This document shows, in pieces, positions 26,783-35,452 of a stretch of 64,000 bases of DNA. The translations under genes were made by a program, and so were the position numbers. Position 1 is the stretch's first letter. Each line of letters opens with the position of its first letter. The notes beneath the pieces are model-generated. The model did not search any database. It had not been told where the DNA came from and saw only the letters and a program-made list of their open reading frames with translations. Source of the DNA: Natronomonas salina (GTDB lineage: Archaea; Halobacteriota; Halobacteria; Halobacteriales; Haloarculaceae); assembly GCF_013391105.1 (NCBI RefSeq), contig NZ_CP058335.1:2108001-2172000 (forward strand). The letters are read 5' to 3'.

Positions 26783-27664
26783 ATGCCAGACCTGCTCGTT
26801 CCCATGGACGGTCATCCCCCGGCCGAGACCGCTCTTCAGTACGCCCTGACCGAATTCCCCGATGCTCGCATCACGGTACTGTACGTGATTGGCGTCGTCG
26901 ACTCGGAGTCGGAAGCCGAACGCGTCTCCGGCTATCGGGAGGACAAGTACGAACGTGAACGGGAGTCGGCGACAGACGTCTTCGAGACGGTCGAACAGTA
27001 TGCCGCGGATGCTGACGTCGACGTCGACACCGATATCGCATACGGTCCGCCCTCAAGGACCATCCCAGAGTACGCCGACGGGTTCGACGGCGTCGTCATG
27101 GGTGAGCACGGACAGGCGGGCGCGAGGCAAATCCTCCTCGGTGGCGTCGCCGAGACGGTCGTCCGCCGGGCGCCCGTTCCCGTGACCGTGGTACGTGATT
27201 GTTCAACCGGAACGGGAGACGGGAGGTTCCTCGTCGCAGTTGACGGGTCGCCGCCATCGCGGCGGGCGGTCGAGCACGCGTTCGCCAGACACGAGCCGGC
27301 CGAGGTGGTCCTCCTCCACGTCGTTGATCCGAGCGACGCGCACGGCGGAGGCCTGATAGACGACATCCGGGACGCACCACCCCACGGGTCAGACGCGTGG
27401 TACGATCATGTCGAGTCGGCGGCCGAACGGCTCCTATCCGAGTGTCGCGAGTCGGTCGCCAGTCTTGCCGGCGAGGCGTCTGTCATCACCGACGTCGAGG
27501 TCGGCGACCCCTCCCGCGTCATCGTCGAGCGGGCTGGTCGAGACGGCTCCGACCACGTCATCGTTGGGAGTCACGGTCGGACCGGGCTGGATCGGCTGGT
27601 ACTCGGCAGCGTCGCCGAACGCGTCGTCCGACGTGCGCCGGTCACTGTGACCGTCGTTCCGTGA
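26783..27664 (+). CDS. Tandem universal stress protein (two domains)
   Basis: The product is 293 aa. Domain 1 (~1-140) begins MPDLLVPMDGHPPAETALQY with loop VVMGEHGQAGARQILLGGVA. Domain 2 (~150-293) begins RFLVAVDGSPPSRRAVEHAF with loop [20 protein letters not shown]. Both keep G-x2-G. Two domains in one chain would make an internal dimer. Confidence 0.92.
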   Translation: MPDLLVPMDGHPPAETALQYALTEFPDARITVLYVIGVVDSESEAERVSGYREDKYERERESATDVFETVEQYAADADVDVDTDIAYGPPSRTIPEYADGFDGVVMGEHGQAGARQILLGGVAETVVRRAPVPVTVVRDCSTGTGDGRFLVAVDGSPPSRRAVEHAFARHEPAEVVLLHVVDPSDAHGGGLIDDIRDAPPHGSDAWYDHVESAAERLLSECRESVASLAGEASVITDVEVGDPSRVIVERAGRDGSDHVIVGSHGRTGLDRLVLGSVAERVVRRAPVTVTVVP

Positions 27665-27910
27665 GGAACCGGAGCGGGGTTGCGCAACGCCTGGCCCGGG
27701 TTGGTCTTGACGGCCTCCAGGGAACGGAGCTAGAATTAGGATCAGCAGTTGGCTGCCGTACCCCGGCGGGTTTTACTCCACGAGACTTACTACAACCCGA
27801 CAGCAGTTGAGATGGAGTCGTCTTCGTCGATCAATCCAAGGCGTATGCGTCTCCAGGGTCTGTCGCCGGGGCCAAGAACGACTTCGAATCGTTGGCCCTC
27901 TGCAAGCTAG

Positions 27911-28282
27911 TCAAGACCCATCGACGACTTCGCTCTCCTCGATGAACAGCGACAGCGCAATCAGCCCGAGCCCGGCGCTCAGCACCCCGGTGAGCAGCCC
28001 CCAATCGAGGAACTGCATCCCGGAGAGCACCCAGGTGACGGCGAGGGCGCCAATGTGGACGAGTCCGAGGAGGTACAGCACTGGGTGCCAGAACCTAGTG
28101 AAGTACAGCACGACGCCGATGAGGAAGCTAGCACCAATGACGAAAAACACCTGCTCGGAATACGTATACCCGATGTAGAGGTGCACGGCCGCGATCCCCA
28201 TCGACAGGACGACCCCAATCCAATGGCGCCAATCCCATGAGTCGACCACCGCGAGTACCGTCTCGGAATCGGGGGTGCTCAC
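27911..28282 (-). CDS. Small four-helix membrane protein
   Basis: The product is ~123 aa from a GTG giving (M)STPDSETVLAVVDSWDWRHW; an ATG 16 codons upstream is possible. Four hydrophobic helices follow (IGVVLSMGIAAVHLYIGYTY, FFVIGASFLIGVVLYFTRFW, LYLLGLVHIGALAVTWVLSG, LLTGVLSAGLGLIALSLFIE). The family resembles uncharacterised haloarchaeal integral membrane proteins. It is divergent from the P-type ATPase gene at 28436. Confidence 0.7.
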   Translation of the reverse strand: MSTPDSETVLAVVDSWDWRHWIGVVLSMGIAAVHLYIGYTYSEQVFFVIGASFLIGVVLYFTRFWHPVLYLLGLVHIGALAVTWVLSGMQFLDWGLLTGVLSAGLGLIALSLFIEESEVVDGS

Positions 28283-28435
28283 AGCTATTACTCTGCGACC
28301 ACCGTGAAAACCATTCCGCCGTGCCAGCATCGGACATAATCGATTACGGACGGTGATCCGGGACGGGCACGTAGACCGGCAACGGAGTCGTCGGGAGGGA
28401 GTCCTTTACAACGGTCGCGGTCGGAGACGCACACA

Positions 28436-31015
28436 GTGGTAGAGCGATCGCATAGCCTGACTCAGGAGGAGGTCGTCGCGGAACTCGACACCGACGAGGA
28501 GGGGCTGTCGACCGAGGAGGCCCAGCGGCGGCTCGAGCGACACGGAGAAAACGAGTTCACGGCCCATTCGGGACGCTCGCCGCTCAAGATTTTCGTCGCG
28601 CAATTCGACAGCGTCCTCATCTGGGTTCTGGTCGCGGCAGCGGTCCTGTCGCTGGTGGCAGGCCACACCGTCGATACGGCCCTCATCGCGATCATCGTCG
28701 TGGCGAACGGGATCTTCGGGTTCGTCCAAGACTACCGCGCCGAACGGAGTCTCGAATCACTTCGGGAGCTCACCGCCCCGACGGCCGAGGTCCGCCGCAA
28801 CGGAGAGACAGTCGAGACCGATGCGACCGAACTCGTCCCCGGCGACGTCGTCGAGCTCTCCAGCGGCGACGTCGTCCCGGCCGACGGGCGGCTCCTCGAG
28901 GAGACAGAACTCGAGGTCGAGGAGGCCTCGCTGACCGGCGAGAGCCTGCCGGTGAACAAGGACCCGGAGCCGGTGGCGCCGGATACGCCGCTCGCCGAGC
29001 GTGACTCGATGGTGTACAAAGGGACGAATGTCACCCGGGGCCACGGCGTCGCGGTCGTTTCGGCGACCGGATCCAAGACGGAGATGGGCGCTATCGCCGA
29101 CCAACTGGCGGCCACCGAAGAGACGGACACGCCCCTCCAGCGCGAACTGGACGACCTCGGGCGGACCCTCGGTCTCGGCGTGATCGCCCTCTCCGCGCTT
29201 GTCGTACCCCTCCTGTGGTTCCGCGGGACACCGCTCGTCGAGACGGGGCTCACGGCGGTCTCACTAGCCGTCGCAGCGGTACCGGAGGGGCTGCCGGCCG
29301 TCGTCACCCTCACGCTGGCGCTCGGTGTGCGCCAGATGGCCGATGAGAACACGCTCGTCCGTCGACTCCCGGCCGTTGAAGCGCTGGGGTCTGTCGACGT
29401 CATCTGCACGGATAAGACTGGGACGCTCACGGAGGGCCGGATGACGGCAAGCCGTGTCTGGGTTGACGACACCATCGCCGACTTGGGCGACGTCGAGGAG
29501 CCCAAGGCTTCTGACCGCACGGAGTCCGGGCCGACCGACCGCGTCCATCGCCTCTTGGAAGCCGGTGCCCTGTGCAACGACGCGACGGTTGAAGAGGGTG
29601 AACCGACCGAGCAGGCGCTGGTCCAAGCTGCCGACTCCTGCGGAATAAACGTCGAGAGCCTCCGCGCCGAGAATCCCCGGACCGACGAGATCCCGTTCTC
29701 CTCCGAGCGGAAGTGGATGGGGACGATCCACGGCGACCGAGGGTATGTCAAGGGGGCGCCGGAGGTCGTACTGTCGATGGCCTCCAGAATTCTCACCGAC
29801 GACGGACCAGTCGAGCTCACCGAGGAGCGAGCGGCACGGGTCGAGGAGCGAACGGGCGAGTTCGCCGACGACGCGCTTCGCGTCCTCGCGGTAGCCTACG
29901 CGGACAACCCCGACGACCTCGAGAGCGACCTGGTCTTCGTGGGTCTCGTGGGGATGATTGATCCGCCACGCGATGAGGTCGCCGACGCTATCGAGGCGAC
30001 CAGGCGTGCCGGCATCGACGTGAAGATGGTCACCGGGGACAACGTCCGGACGGCGGCCGCCATCGCCGGCTCGCTCGGCATGGGCCAAGAGGTCCTCGAG
30101 GGACGGGACGTAGAGGGATTGAGCGACGAGGAGCTCCGTGACCGGGTCGAGTCGGTCGACGTGTTCGCCCGGACCTCTCCGGAACATAAGGTCCGCATCC
30201 TGCAGGCACTGCAGGGGAACGGTCACGTCGTCGCGATGACGGGCGACGGCGTCAACGACGCCCCGGCGCTGAAGAACGCGGACATCGGTGTGGCAATGGG
30301 AGAGCGCGGGACGGACGTCGCCAGGCAGGCCAGCGACGTCGTGCTGTTGGACGATAACTACGCGACCATCGAGCGGGCGATCGAGCGGGGTCGGGCGATC
30401 TTCGACAACATCTGGAAGTTCGTCGCCTACCTCCTGAGCGCGAACGTCGCTGAGGTAGCCATCGTGTTCCTCGCCTCACTGTTCGGTTATCTAATTCTCC
30501 CGGCGGTGCAGCTGCTGTGGATCAATCTCCTTACCGACGGGCTCCCCGCGCTGGCGCTCGGCGCGGACCCGGAGAGCGGCGACGTGATGGAACGGACACC
30601 GCGCGACCCGGACCGGGGGATCGTCGATCGGGGGATGCTTGGGCTGATTGGTGGGACCGGTCTCGTGACCACGGTCGTCATGCTCGGTCTGATGTTCTTC
30701 TCGCTGGCCGGCGCGGCCAGCGTCACGCCGTACGCGTTGACGATGGTGTTCACCGGGTTCGTCGTCCTCGAGTTCGAGAAGCTGTACGTAATCCGCTGGC
30801 TGCGGGAGACGCCGACGTTCTCGAATCCCTGGCTGGCCGGTGCCGTGCTCGTCTCGCTCGCAGCGCAGCTAGCGGTCCTATACACGCCGCTCAACCGGTA
30901 CTTCGGGACAATCCCGCTCGGCACCGCTGACTGGGCGATTCTGGGCGGCATCATGCTGGTGTGTCTCCCCGCTTATCTCGCAGTCGCGGGGGCCGTCAGA
31001 CGGTTCGAGGCGTGA
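28436..31015 (+). CDS. P2A-type (Ca2+-ATPase-like) P-type ATPase
   Basis: The product is 859 aa from a GTG start. It has an N-terminal cation-ATPase domain (LTQEEVVAELDTDEEGLSTE), actuator motif LTGESLPV, helix-4 ion site VAAVPEGLPAVV, phosphorylated D326 in [11 protein letters not shown], and hinge [17 protein letters not shown]. The C-terminal helices carry NLLTDGLPALALG. There is no heavy-metal CPx motif. The pattern matches SERCA/PMR1 and mycobacterial CtpF-like pumps for Ca2+ or Mn2+ efflux. The ion is inferred from the family. Confidence 0.93.
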   Translation: MVERSHSLTQEEVVAELDTDEEGLSTEEAQRRLERHGENEFTAHSGRSPLKIFVAQFDSVLIWVLVAAAVLSLVAGHTVDTALIAIIVVANGIFGFVQDYRAERSLESLRELTAPTAEVRRNGETVETDATELVPGDVVELSSGDVVPADGRLLEETELEVEEASLTGESLPVNKDPEPVAPDTPLAERDSMVYKGTNVTRGHGVAVVSATGSKTEMGAIADQLAATEETDTPLQRELDDLGRTLGLGVIALSALVVPLLWFRGTPLVETGLTAVSLAVAAVPEGLPAVVTLTLALGVRQMADENTLVRRLPAVEALGSVDVICTDKTGTLTEGRMTASRVWVDDTIADLGDVEEPKASDRTESGPTDRVHRLLEAGALCNDATVEEGEPTEQALVQAADSCGINVESLRAENPRTDEIPFSSERKWMGTIHGDRGYVKGAPEVVLSMASRILTDDGPVELTEERAARVEERTGEFADDALRVLAVAYADNPDDLESDLVFVGLVGMIDPPRDEVADAIEATRRAGIDVKMVTGDNVRTAAAIAGSLGMGQEVLEGRDVEGLSDEELRDRVESVDVFARTSPEHKVRILQALQGNGHVVAMTGDGVNDAPALKNADIGVAMGERGTDVARQASDVVLLDDNYATIERAIERGRAIFDNIWKFVAYLLSANVAEVAIVFLASLFGYLILPAVQLLWINLLTDGLPALALGADPESGDVMERTPRDPDRGIVDRGMLGLIGGTGLVTTVVMLGLMFFSLAGAASVTPYALTMVFTGFVVLEFEKLYVIRWLRETPTFSNPWLAGAVLVSLAAQLAVLYTPLNRYFGTIPLGTADWAILGGIMLVCLPAYLAVAGAVRRFEA

Positions 31016-31065
31016 GGGTACCCCAGGATGATTCCTGTGTCCGCCGACGCGTCCGGAACGGGTAC

Positions 31066-31647
31066 TTATCCCGGGAGAAACACGTTGATGGCGGCAACGA
31101 CGAGCCCCGCGAGCCCCATCCTAGCGGCCGCTACATACCACCGCTGGCCCGAGATTGAACCCATGTACGCGCCGAACACACCGAGAACGCTGACTCCGAG
31201 TGCGACGGCGACGAGCGCTGCCTCGACCATCGTGAGGACCGTCCCCGCGACCAGGAATGGGGAGAGGGGGACGAGGATCCCGATAATCGGGCCGAGGCCA
31301 CTCATCGTCGCGTGGACCACGCGGACACCGGCCTGCTCGCGCTCAATGCGCGTATCGTTGAGGTCGACCAGCATTGCCCGCTCCAGGCGGTGTATCTCGG
31401 CTCTGGTCTCGGCCCGCTCTATCTCCCAGACGCTCCAGACTGCTGACGTTCCGAGTCCGACGGCGGCGCCGAGACCGATCTTGATCACGGTAAGGCCGTT
31501 GGGTACCCCCGAGAGCACAGCGCCGACAATGACGCCGATACTCGTCAGTGTCCCATCGAACCCGTTAGAGACGAAATACCGTCGAGAGATCGCTAGGACA
31601 TCCTCCCTCGCCACCAGTCGCTCGAGGAACCGGCGAATCGAGGTCAC
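31066..31647 (-). CDS. VIT1/CCC1-family iron/manganese transporter
   Basis: The product is 193 aa from a GTG that begins 2 nt after the DUF211 stop, so the two genes are coupled. It starts TSIRRFLERLVAREDVLAIS. Family marks are RRYFVSNGFDGTLTSIGVIV and later paired helices around GPIIGILVPLSPFLVAGTVL. Five helices are expected. VIT1/CCC1 proteins move Fe2+ or Mn2+ out of the cytoplasm. A second, shorter member lies at 49924. Confidence 0.82.
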   Translation of the reverse strand: MTSIRRFLERLVAREDVLAISRRYFVSNGFDGTLTSIGVIVGAVLSGVPNGLTVIKIGLGAAVGLGTSAVWSVWEIERAETRAEIHRLERAMLVDLNDTRIEREQAGVRVVHATMSGLGPIIGILVPLSPFLVAGTVLTMVEAALVAVALGVSVLGVFGAYMGSISGQRWYVAAARMGLAGLVVAAINVFLPG

Positions 31648-31649
31648 AG

Positions 31650-31940
31650 TTAGCGGTCTTGCGGTGTCGGGCGATCCTCGACGATATACTCCCCGCAAGC
31701 GACCTGGTCGACCGAGTGGACGGCCCCGCCCAAGTGCTCGATCTCTGCCTCGATGGGGTCGAACCTCAGCGCATCCCCCTCGAATGTGAGCTTGACGTTC
31801 TGGACCTCCTTGTCGAGTTCGACGAGCGTTGCGTTCACGCCGTCGACCGCGTCGATCCCCGAGAGTCTGGTCGTGAACTCGACAATCGGTGGTTCGTGAG
31901 GTTTCAGGACGTCGATGACGAGTCGACGAACGGGTGCCAT
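31650..31940 (-). CDS. DUF211 protein
   Basis: The 96-aa product starts MAPVRRLVIDVLKPHEPPIV. The ferredoxin-like fold of DUF211 is clear: VDGVNATLVELDKEVQNVKL and EAEIEHLGGAVHSVDQVACG. It is commonly encoded next to metal or ion transporters in archaea, and here it overlaps the regulatory space of the VIT1/CCC1 gene. A binding or accessory role is likely, but the ligand is unknown. An upstream ATG would add 72 basic residues and is rejected. Confidence 0.88.
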   Translation of the reverse strand: MAPVRRLVIDVLKPHEPPIVEFTTRLSGIDAVDGVNATLVELDKEVQNVKLTFEGDALRFDPIEAEIEHLGGAVHSVDQVACGEYIVEDRPTPQDR

Positions 31941-32046
31941 GGTGGGACGTTCGTCCGAGCTGGCCTTCGTTCTTCCCCCGTTCGGAACGGTTGCGACCAC
32001 GAGGCGACGCATCGCGTCCCGTCCCGCTATGCCGCCACGTGTCGCG

Positions 32047-33261
32047 TCACGCCTTGAGCATCCAGCCGAAGCGCTGCTCCCAGAAGTCCGCGTCAGGGTG
32101 CTTCTTGCTCTTGCCGTGGGTCTTCGCATCGCGGAGCCGCCGCTCAAGGACGTCACGGGCTGTCGCTATAGCCTGGCCCGCGCCGAACCCCTCGCCGGAG
32201 GCCACGAACAGCCCACGGTCAGTGTGTAGACGAACACGCGCAAGCAACAGCGACGTTCCGCGGCGCCGCTCGTCGTGTTCGTGGAGGTGAATCTTCGCGC
32301 CCAAGACCGCCATATCGCTGTTACGGTCATCGAAGCGATCGATCATCGCGACGACCTCGTCATAATCGGTGTCCCCCAGGAGGTCGGTGCCGTTCACCTC
32401 GACGGCACGGTTGCCCTCGGCCTCCCAGGTGAGCGCCTTGAGGACGTCCGTCTTCGTGACTATTCCCGTTGGGCGGCCGTCGGCGGTGACGACCAGCGAC
32501 GACACACCCGCGTCGAACATTGCCGTTACGGCGGTCTCGAGGGTCGCGTCGGAATGTGTCGTCCGGACCGGCGAAACCATAACGTCACGGACCGGCAGGT
32601 CCAGCACCCGATTGAGTTCGCCCTCGCGAGCCCCGTATCCGCCGTGGGTAGTGCCGGTGCTCCCGGTGCCGGTCCCGCCAAAGGCGTCCCGTCCGCCGGG
32701 GTCGCCGCCCTGGCTGCGGTGTTCCGGCCGGACGGTGACCGCCACCACGTCGTGGAGGCTGAGGATGCCAACCGCCTGGTCGTCCGCGACGGCCGGCAGG
32801 TGCGTGACGTGATTGTCCCGAAACTTGTGAAGGACCTCGTCCACGGGCGACCCGGGCTCCACGGTGACGAGGTCCTTCGAGGCGGCATCTGCGACCGTCG
32901 CCGCCTCAAGGTACGGCTCGACCGCGCCGAGGACGTCGTCAACGGTGACGACCCCGCGGAGCTCCCGGCCTTCGAAGACCGGGAGGACCCGCGAGTCACT
33001 GTCGATCATGAGCCGCGCGACTTCGCGGACGTCCTCGTCCGGGGCAAGTCGAGGGACGTGCCGGATGAGCGAGCCGACCTTCCCGTCCGGGTGGCGGTGG
33101 GAGGTCGCCAGTTCTGTTCGCGTGACGACCCCCTCGAACTCCTCGCCGTGGACGATCACGCCCCGGACCTCAGGGTCCTCGAACGCGCCGGCGAGCTTGG
33201 AGACCCTTGCGTCGGGGTCGAGCGAGACGTACTCAGCTGAGATGATGTCGGATATGTGCAT
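32047..33261 (-). CDS. Four-CBS protein fused to HPF/S30EA-like domain
   Basis: The 404-aa product starts MHISDIISAEYVSLDPDARV. Two CBS pairs (~1-125 and ~130-280) bind adenosyl ligands; their motifs include GVVTVDDVLGAV and GIVTKTDVLKALTW. The C-terminal ~110 residues (NSDMAVLGAKIHLHEHDERR, then FGAGQAIATARDVLERRLRD and a basic tail) look like the ribosome-hibernation HPF/S30EA domain. Together they suggest energy-state control of ribosome silencing, which is an inference. A Gly/Thr/Ser linker separates the second CBS unit. Confidence 0.87.
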   Translation of the reverse strand: MHISDIISAEYVSLDPDARVSKLAGAFEDPEVRGVIVHGEEFEGVVTRTELATSHRHPDGKVGSLIRHVPRLAPDEDVREVARLMIDSDSRVLPVFEGRELRGVVTVDDVLGAVEPYLEAATVADAASKDLVTVEPGSPVDEVLHKFRDNHVTHLPAVADDQAVGILSLHDVVAVTVRPEHRSQGGDPGGRDAFGGTGTGSTGTTHGGYGAREGELNRVLDLPVRDVMVSPVRTTHSDATLETAVTAMFDAGVSSLVVTADGRPTGIVTKTDVLKALTWEAEGNRAVEVNGTDLLGDTDYDEVVAMIDRFDDRNSDMAVLGAKIHLHEHDERRRGTSLLLARVRLHTDRGLFVASGEGFGAGQAIATARDVLERRLRDAKTHGKSKKHPDADFWEQRFGWMLKA

Positions 33262-33557
33262 GTTGGTTTGTGCCGCAGTTTCTTTGGTCTGCGGTACGGA
33301 CGCTATCGAGTCGACTACGTTCGGAAATACGCGAGATGGGCACAAGTACGCCGTTACGATTCCCAAAAGCTGGCACTCGCCCGCCGGCTATGAGCTGTCA
33401 CGGACATCTAAGGGGGTCCGCCCCATATGTACGCCTGACCCGTCTACGGTGTATCCGGCCCCGCGAAGTTCCCTTACTGGTACATTCCGCGGACGCTGGA
33501 CTGGTCGGGCTGGTCGCTCTCGCGGTATTGCTGTAGCTGCTCGGCGATCTGTTGTTT

Positions 33558-34232
33558 CTACTGTTGGATCTCCTCGGCCCGTTCGACGAGCGCTCCCGTG
33601 TCGACATCGAAGTCGACGAGCGGTTCAAGGGCGTCCTCGATGACGGCCCGGGCCGCCGTCGGATCTGGCAGGTAAGGGTTCGACCCAACGATGAGGACCG
33701 CCGCCGGCAGGTTGGCGTGGTAGCAGTCCTTCAGAAGCGAACCAGTAACACCGCCGACCGCGCCCGACCCCTCCGCAAGCGCGATATCGGCGTCGGCCAG
33801 CGCATGCTCCAGGTCCATCGTCGTCGCGACGCCGACCACCTCGCCGATCTGCTCCTCCGACTGGGCGGGTGCGCCCGCGAGGAAGACGGCGCGCTCTAAG
33901 GACTCGGCCAGATCGTCGATGACGCACTGGCTCAGCGAGTCGACAGCGGCAGGCGGGATCGGGACGTCGCTCTCCAGGGTCATCACCGCCGGATCCCGGC
34001 CGGCGTAGACCCGCACAGCGTCCCTGACGCGGCCGTCCTGGAACGCCACGACTGGCGGGAGGTCCTCTGAGACGATGGTGCCGTGCTGTTCGAGCCCGAG
34101 CTGCGTCCGGAGCTGGTCGACCGTGATCGCCGCAACCATCCCTAGTCCGGGTACTCCCTCCACGAGCGTGGCCGAGTCGGTCGGTAGCGCCGTGTCGCCT
34201 TCGAACCGCGTGGATGCGTCGTTGGTCCCCAT
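33558..34232 (-). CDS. PAC2-family protein, C-terminus cut by in-frame TAG
   Basis: The product is 224 aa as annotated. PAC2 marks are LVEGVPGLGMVAAITVDQLR, VFLAGAPAQSEEQIGEVVGV and LLKDCYHANLPAAVLIVGSN. Archaeal PAC2 proteins resemble proteasome-assembly chaperones. After EEIQQ a TAG at 33558-33560 stops translation, yet the same frame continues for 27 codons (KQQIAEQLQQYRESDQPDQS and on) to a TAA at 33474. The extension looks like the usual helical tail, so a CAG-to-TAG nonsense change is likely. Confidence 0.88.
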   Translation of the reverse strand: MGTNDASTRFEGDTALPTDSATLVEGVPGLGMVAAITVDQLRTQLGLEQHGTIVSEDLPPVVAFQDGRVRDAVRVYAGRDPAVMTLESDVPIPPAAVDSLSQCVIDDLAESLERAVFLAGAPAQSEEQIGEVVGVATTMDLEHALADADIALAEGSGAVGGVTGSLLKDCYHANLPAAVLIVGSNPYLPDPTAARAVIEDALEPLVDFDVDTGALVERAEEIQQ

Positions 34233-34419
34233 GGGTGTCACTTGCCGGTACTTACGGCCCAGGGTCGGTTAACGGGTGTCACGTGGTCCGATTCCTAGGT
34301 GTCTCGGTTAACGAGCGGGTCTTTTGAGTCGATGGTCGGGGAGATGTATCAACGGCACGAGTCCCAGGACATGGAACTGTAAGGAATCATTTACCTGGTT
34401 CCTCGCCCTGTCCCCATCG

Positions 34420-35433
34420 ATGAACAATCTGCTTGTGCGGGCTGCGCGGGGGGAACGAACCGAGCGGCCGCCGGTCTGGCTGATGCGTCAGGCGGGACGA
34501 CACATTCCGGAGTATAGGGAGATACGAAGCAACCACTCGTTCAGGGAGGCGATCGAGACGCCGGAGATTGCCGAACGAATTACGCTACTTCCCTGGAAGC
34601 TGTACGAACCAGACGGTCTCGTCATTTACTCGGACATTCTCACAGTGCTTGAGCCACTGGGGTTCGAGTACCACGTTGAGTCGGGCGTCGGGCCCGTCGT
34701 GGAGAATCCCGTCCAGGGCCCCGACGACATCGAACGCGAGCGCCAGGACGTCCGCTCGTCGCTGGATTTCGTCGGTGACCTCCTAGGTCGACTCCGAACA
34801 AGTGTCGGCAACCGAACCGCGCTCATCGGTTTCGCAGGCGGGCCGTTCACCCTCGCCTCCTACGTGGTGGCCGGCGGCGTCTCCCACCGCCACGACCCGA
34901 TCCGCCGGTTCCGAGTCGAACACCCTGAGGCATTCCGGTCGCTCCTAGAGACGTTCGCGACAGCCGTCCGGGAATCCCTCGAGTACCAGATCGAAGAAGG
35001 CGCCGATGTGGTACAGCTGTTCGACACGTATGCGAGCGTTCTCTCGCGCAGCGACTACGAGGAGTTCGTCCAGCCGGTCCACGAGGAGATTCTCTCGGAC
35101 CTGGACGCCCCCTCAATCGTGTTCGTCCGTGGGATGGATGGCAAGATTGACCTCCTCGAGAAGACTGGCGCCGACGTTATCGGGCTGGACTGGACTGTCG
35201 ACATGGCGGCGGCCAGACGACAGCTGGGTGAGACCCCCGTCCAAGGGAACCTTGACCCGCAGTTCCTATTCGGCGACGAGGAGTTTGTCCGCCGTCAAAC
35301 CCGATCGGTCATCGAGGCCGCGGGCCCGGAGGGACATATCCTGAACCTGGGCCACGGCGTCCACCGGGAGACGCCCGTCGAGAGCGTCCGGACGTTCGTG
35401 GAGACGGCGAAGTCCTTCGAGTGGGACGAATGA
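34420..35433 (+). CDS. hemE: Uroporphyrinogen decarboxylase
   Basis: The 337-aa product starts MNNLLVRAARGERTERPPVW. The catalytic signature is PVWLMRQAGRHIPEYREIRS; the second family block GFAGGPFTLASYVVAGG and the C-terminal HILNLGHGVHRETPVESV are present. It converts uroporphyrinogen III to coproporphyrinogen III by four decarboxylations. It is convergent with the hemY/hemG-hemH pair, 19 nt apart. That arrangement supports a route through coproporphyrin or protoporphyrin rather than the siroheme route usual in haloarchaea. Confidence 0.95.
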   Translation: MNNLLVRAARGERTERPPVWLMRQAGRHIPEYREIRSNHSFREAIETPEIAERITLLPWKLYEPDGLVIYSDILTVLEPLGFEYHVESGVGPVVENPVQGPDDIERERQDVRSSLDFVGDLLGRLRTSVGNRTALIGFAGGPFTLASYVVAGGVSHRHDPIRRFRVEHPEAFRSLLETFATAVRESLEYQIEEGADVVQLFDTYASVLSRSDYEEFVQPVHEEILSDLDAPSIVFVRGMDGKIDLLEKTGADVIGLDWTVDMAAARRQLGETPVQGNLDPQFLFGDEEFVRRQTRSVIEAAGPEGHILNLGHGVHRETPVESVRTFVETAKSFEWDE

Positions 35434-35452
35434 CTCGAGCGGTCCGACCAAC

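Noticed and set aside
33558-33560. TAG as a recoded (pyrrolysine) codon in the PAC2 gene
   Set aside because: No pylT or pylS-like genes are seen, and TAG ends several intact genes in the window; a nonsense change is simpler.
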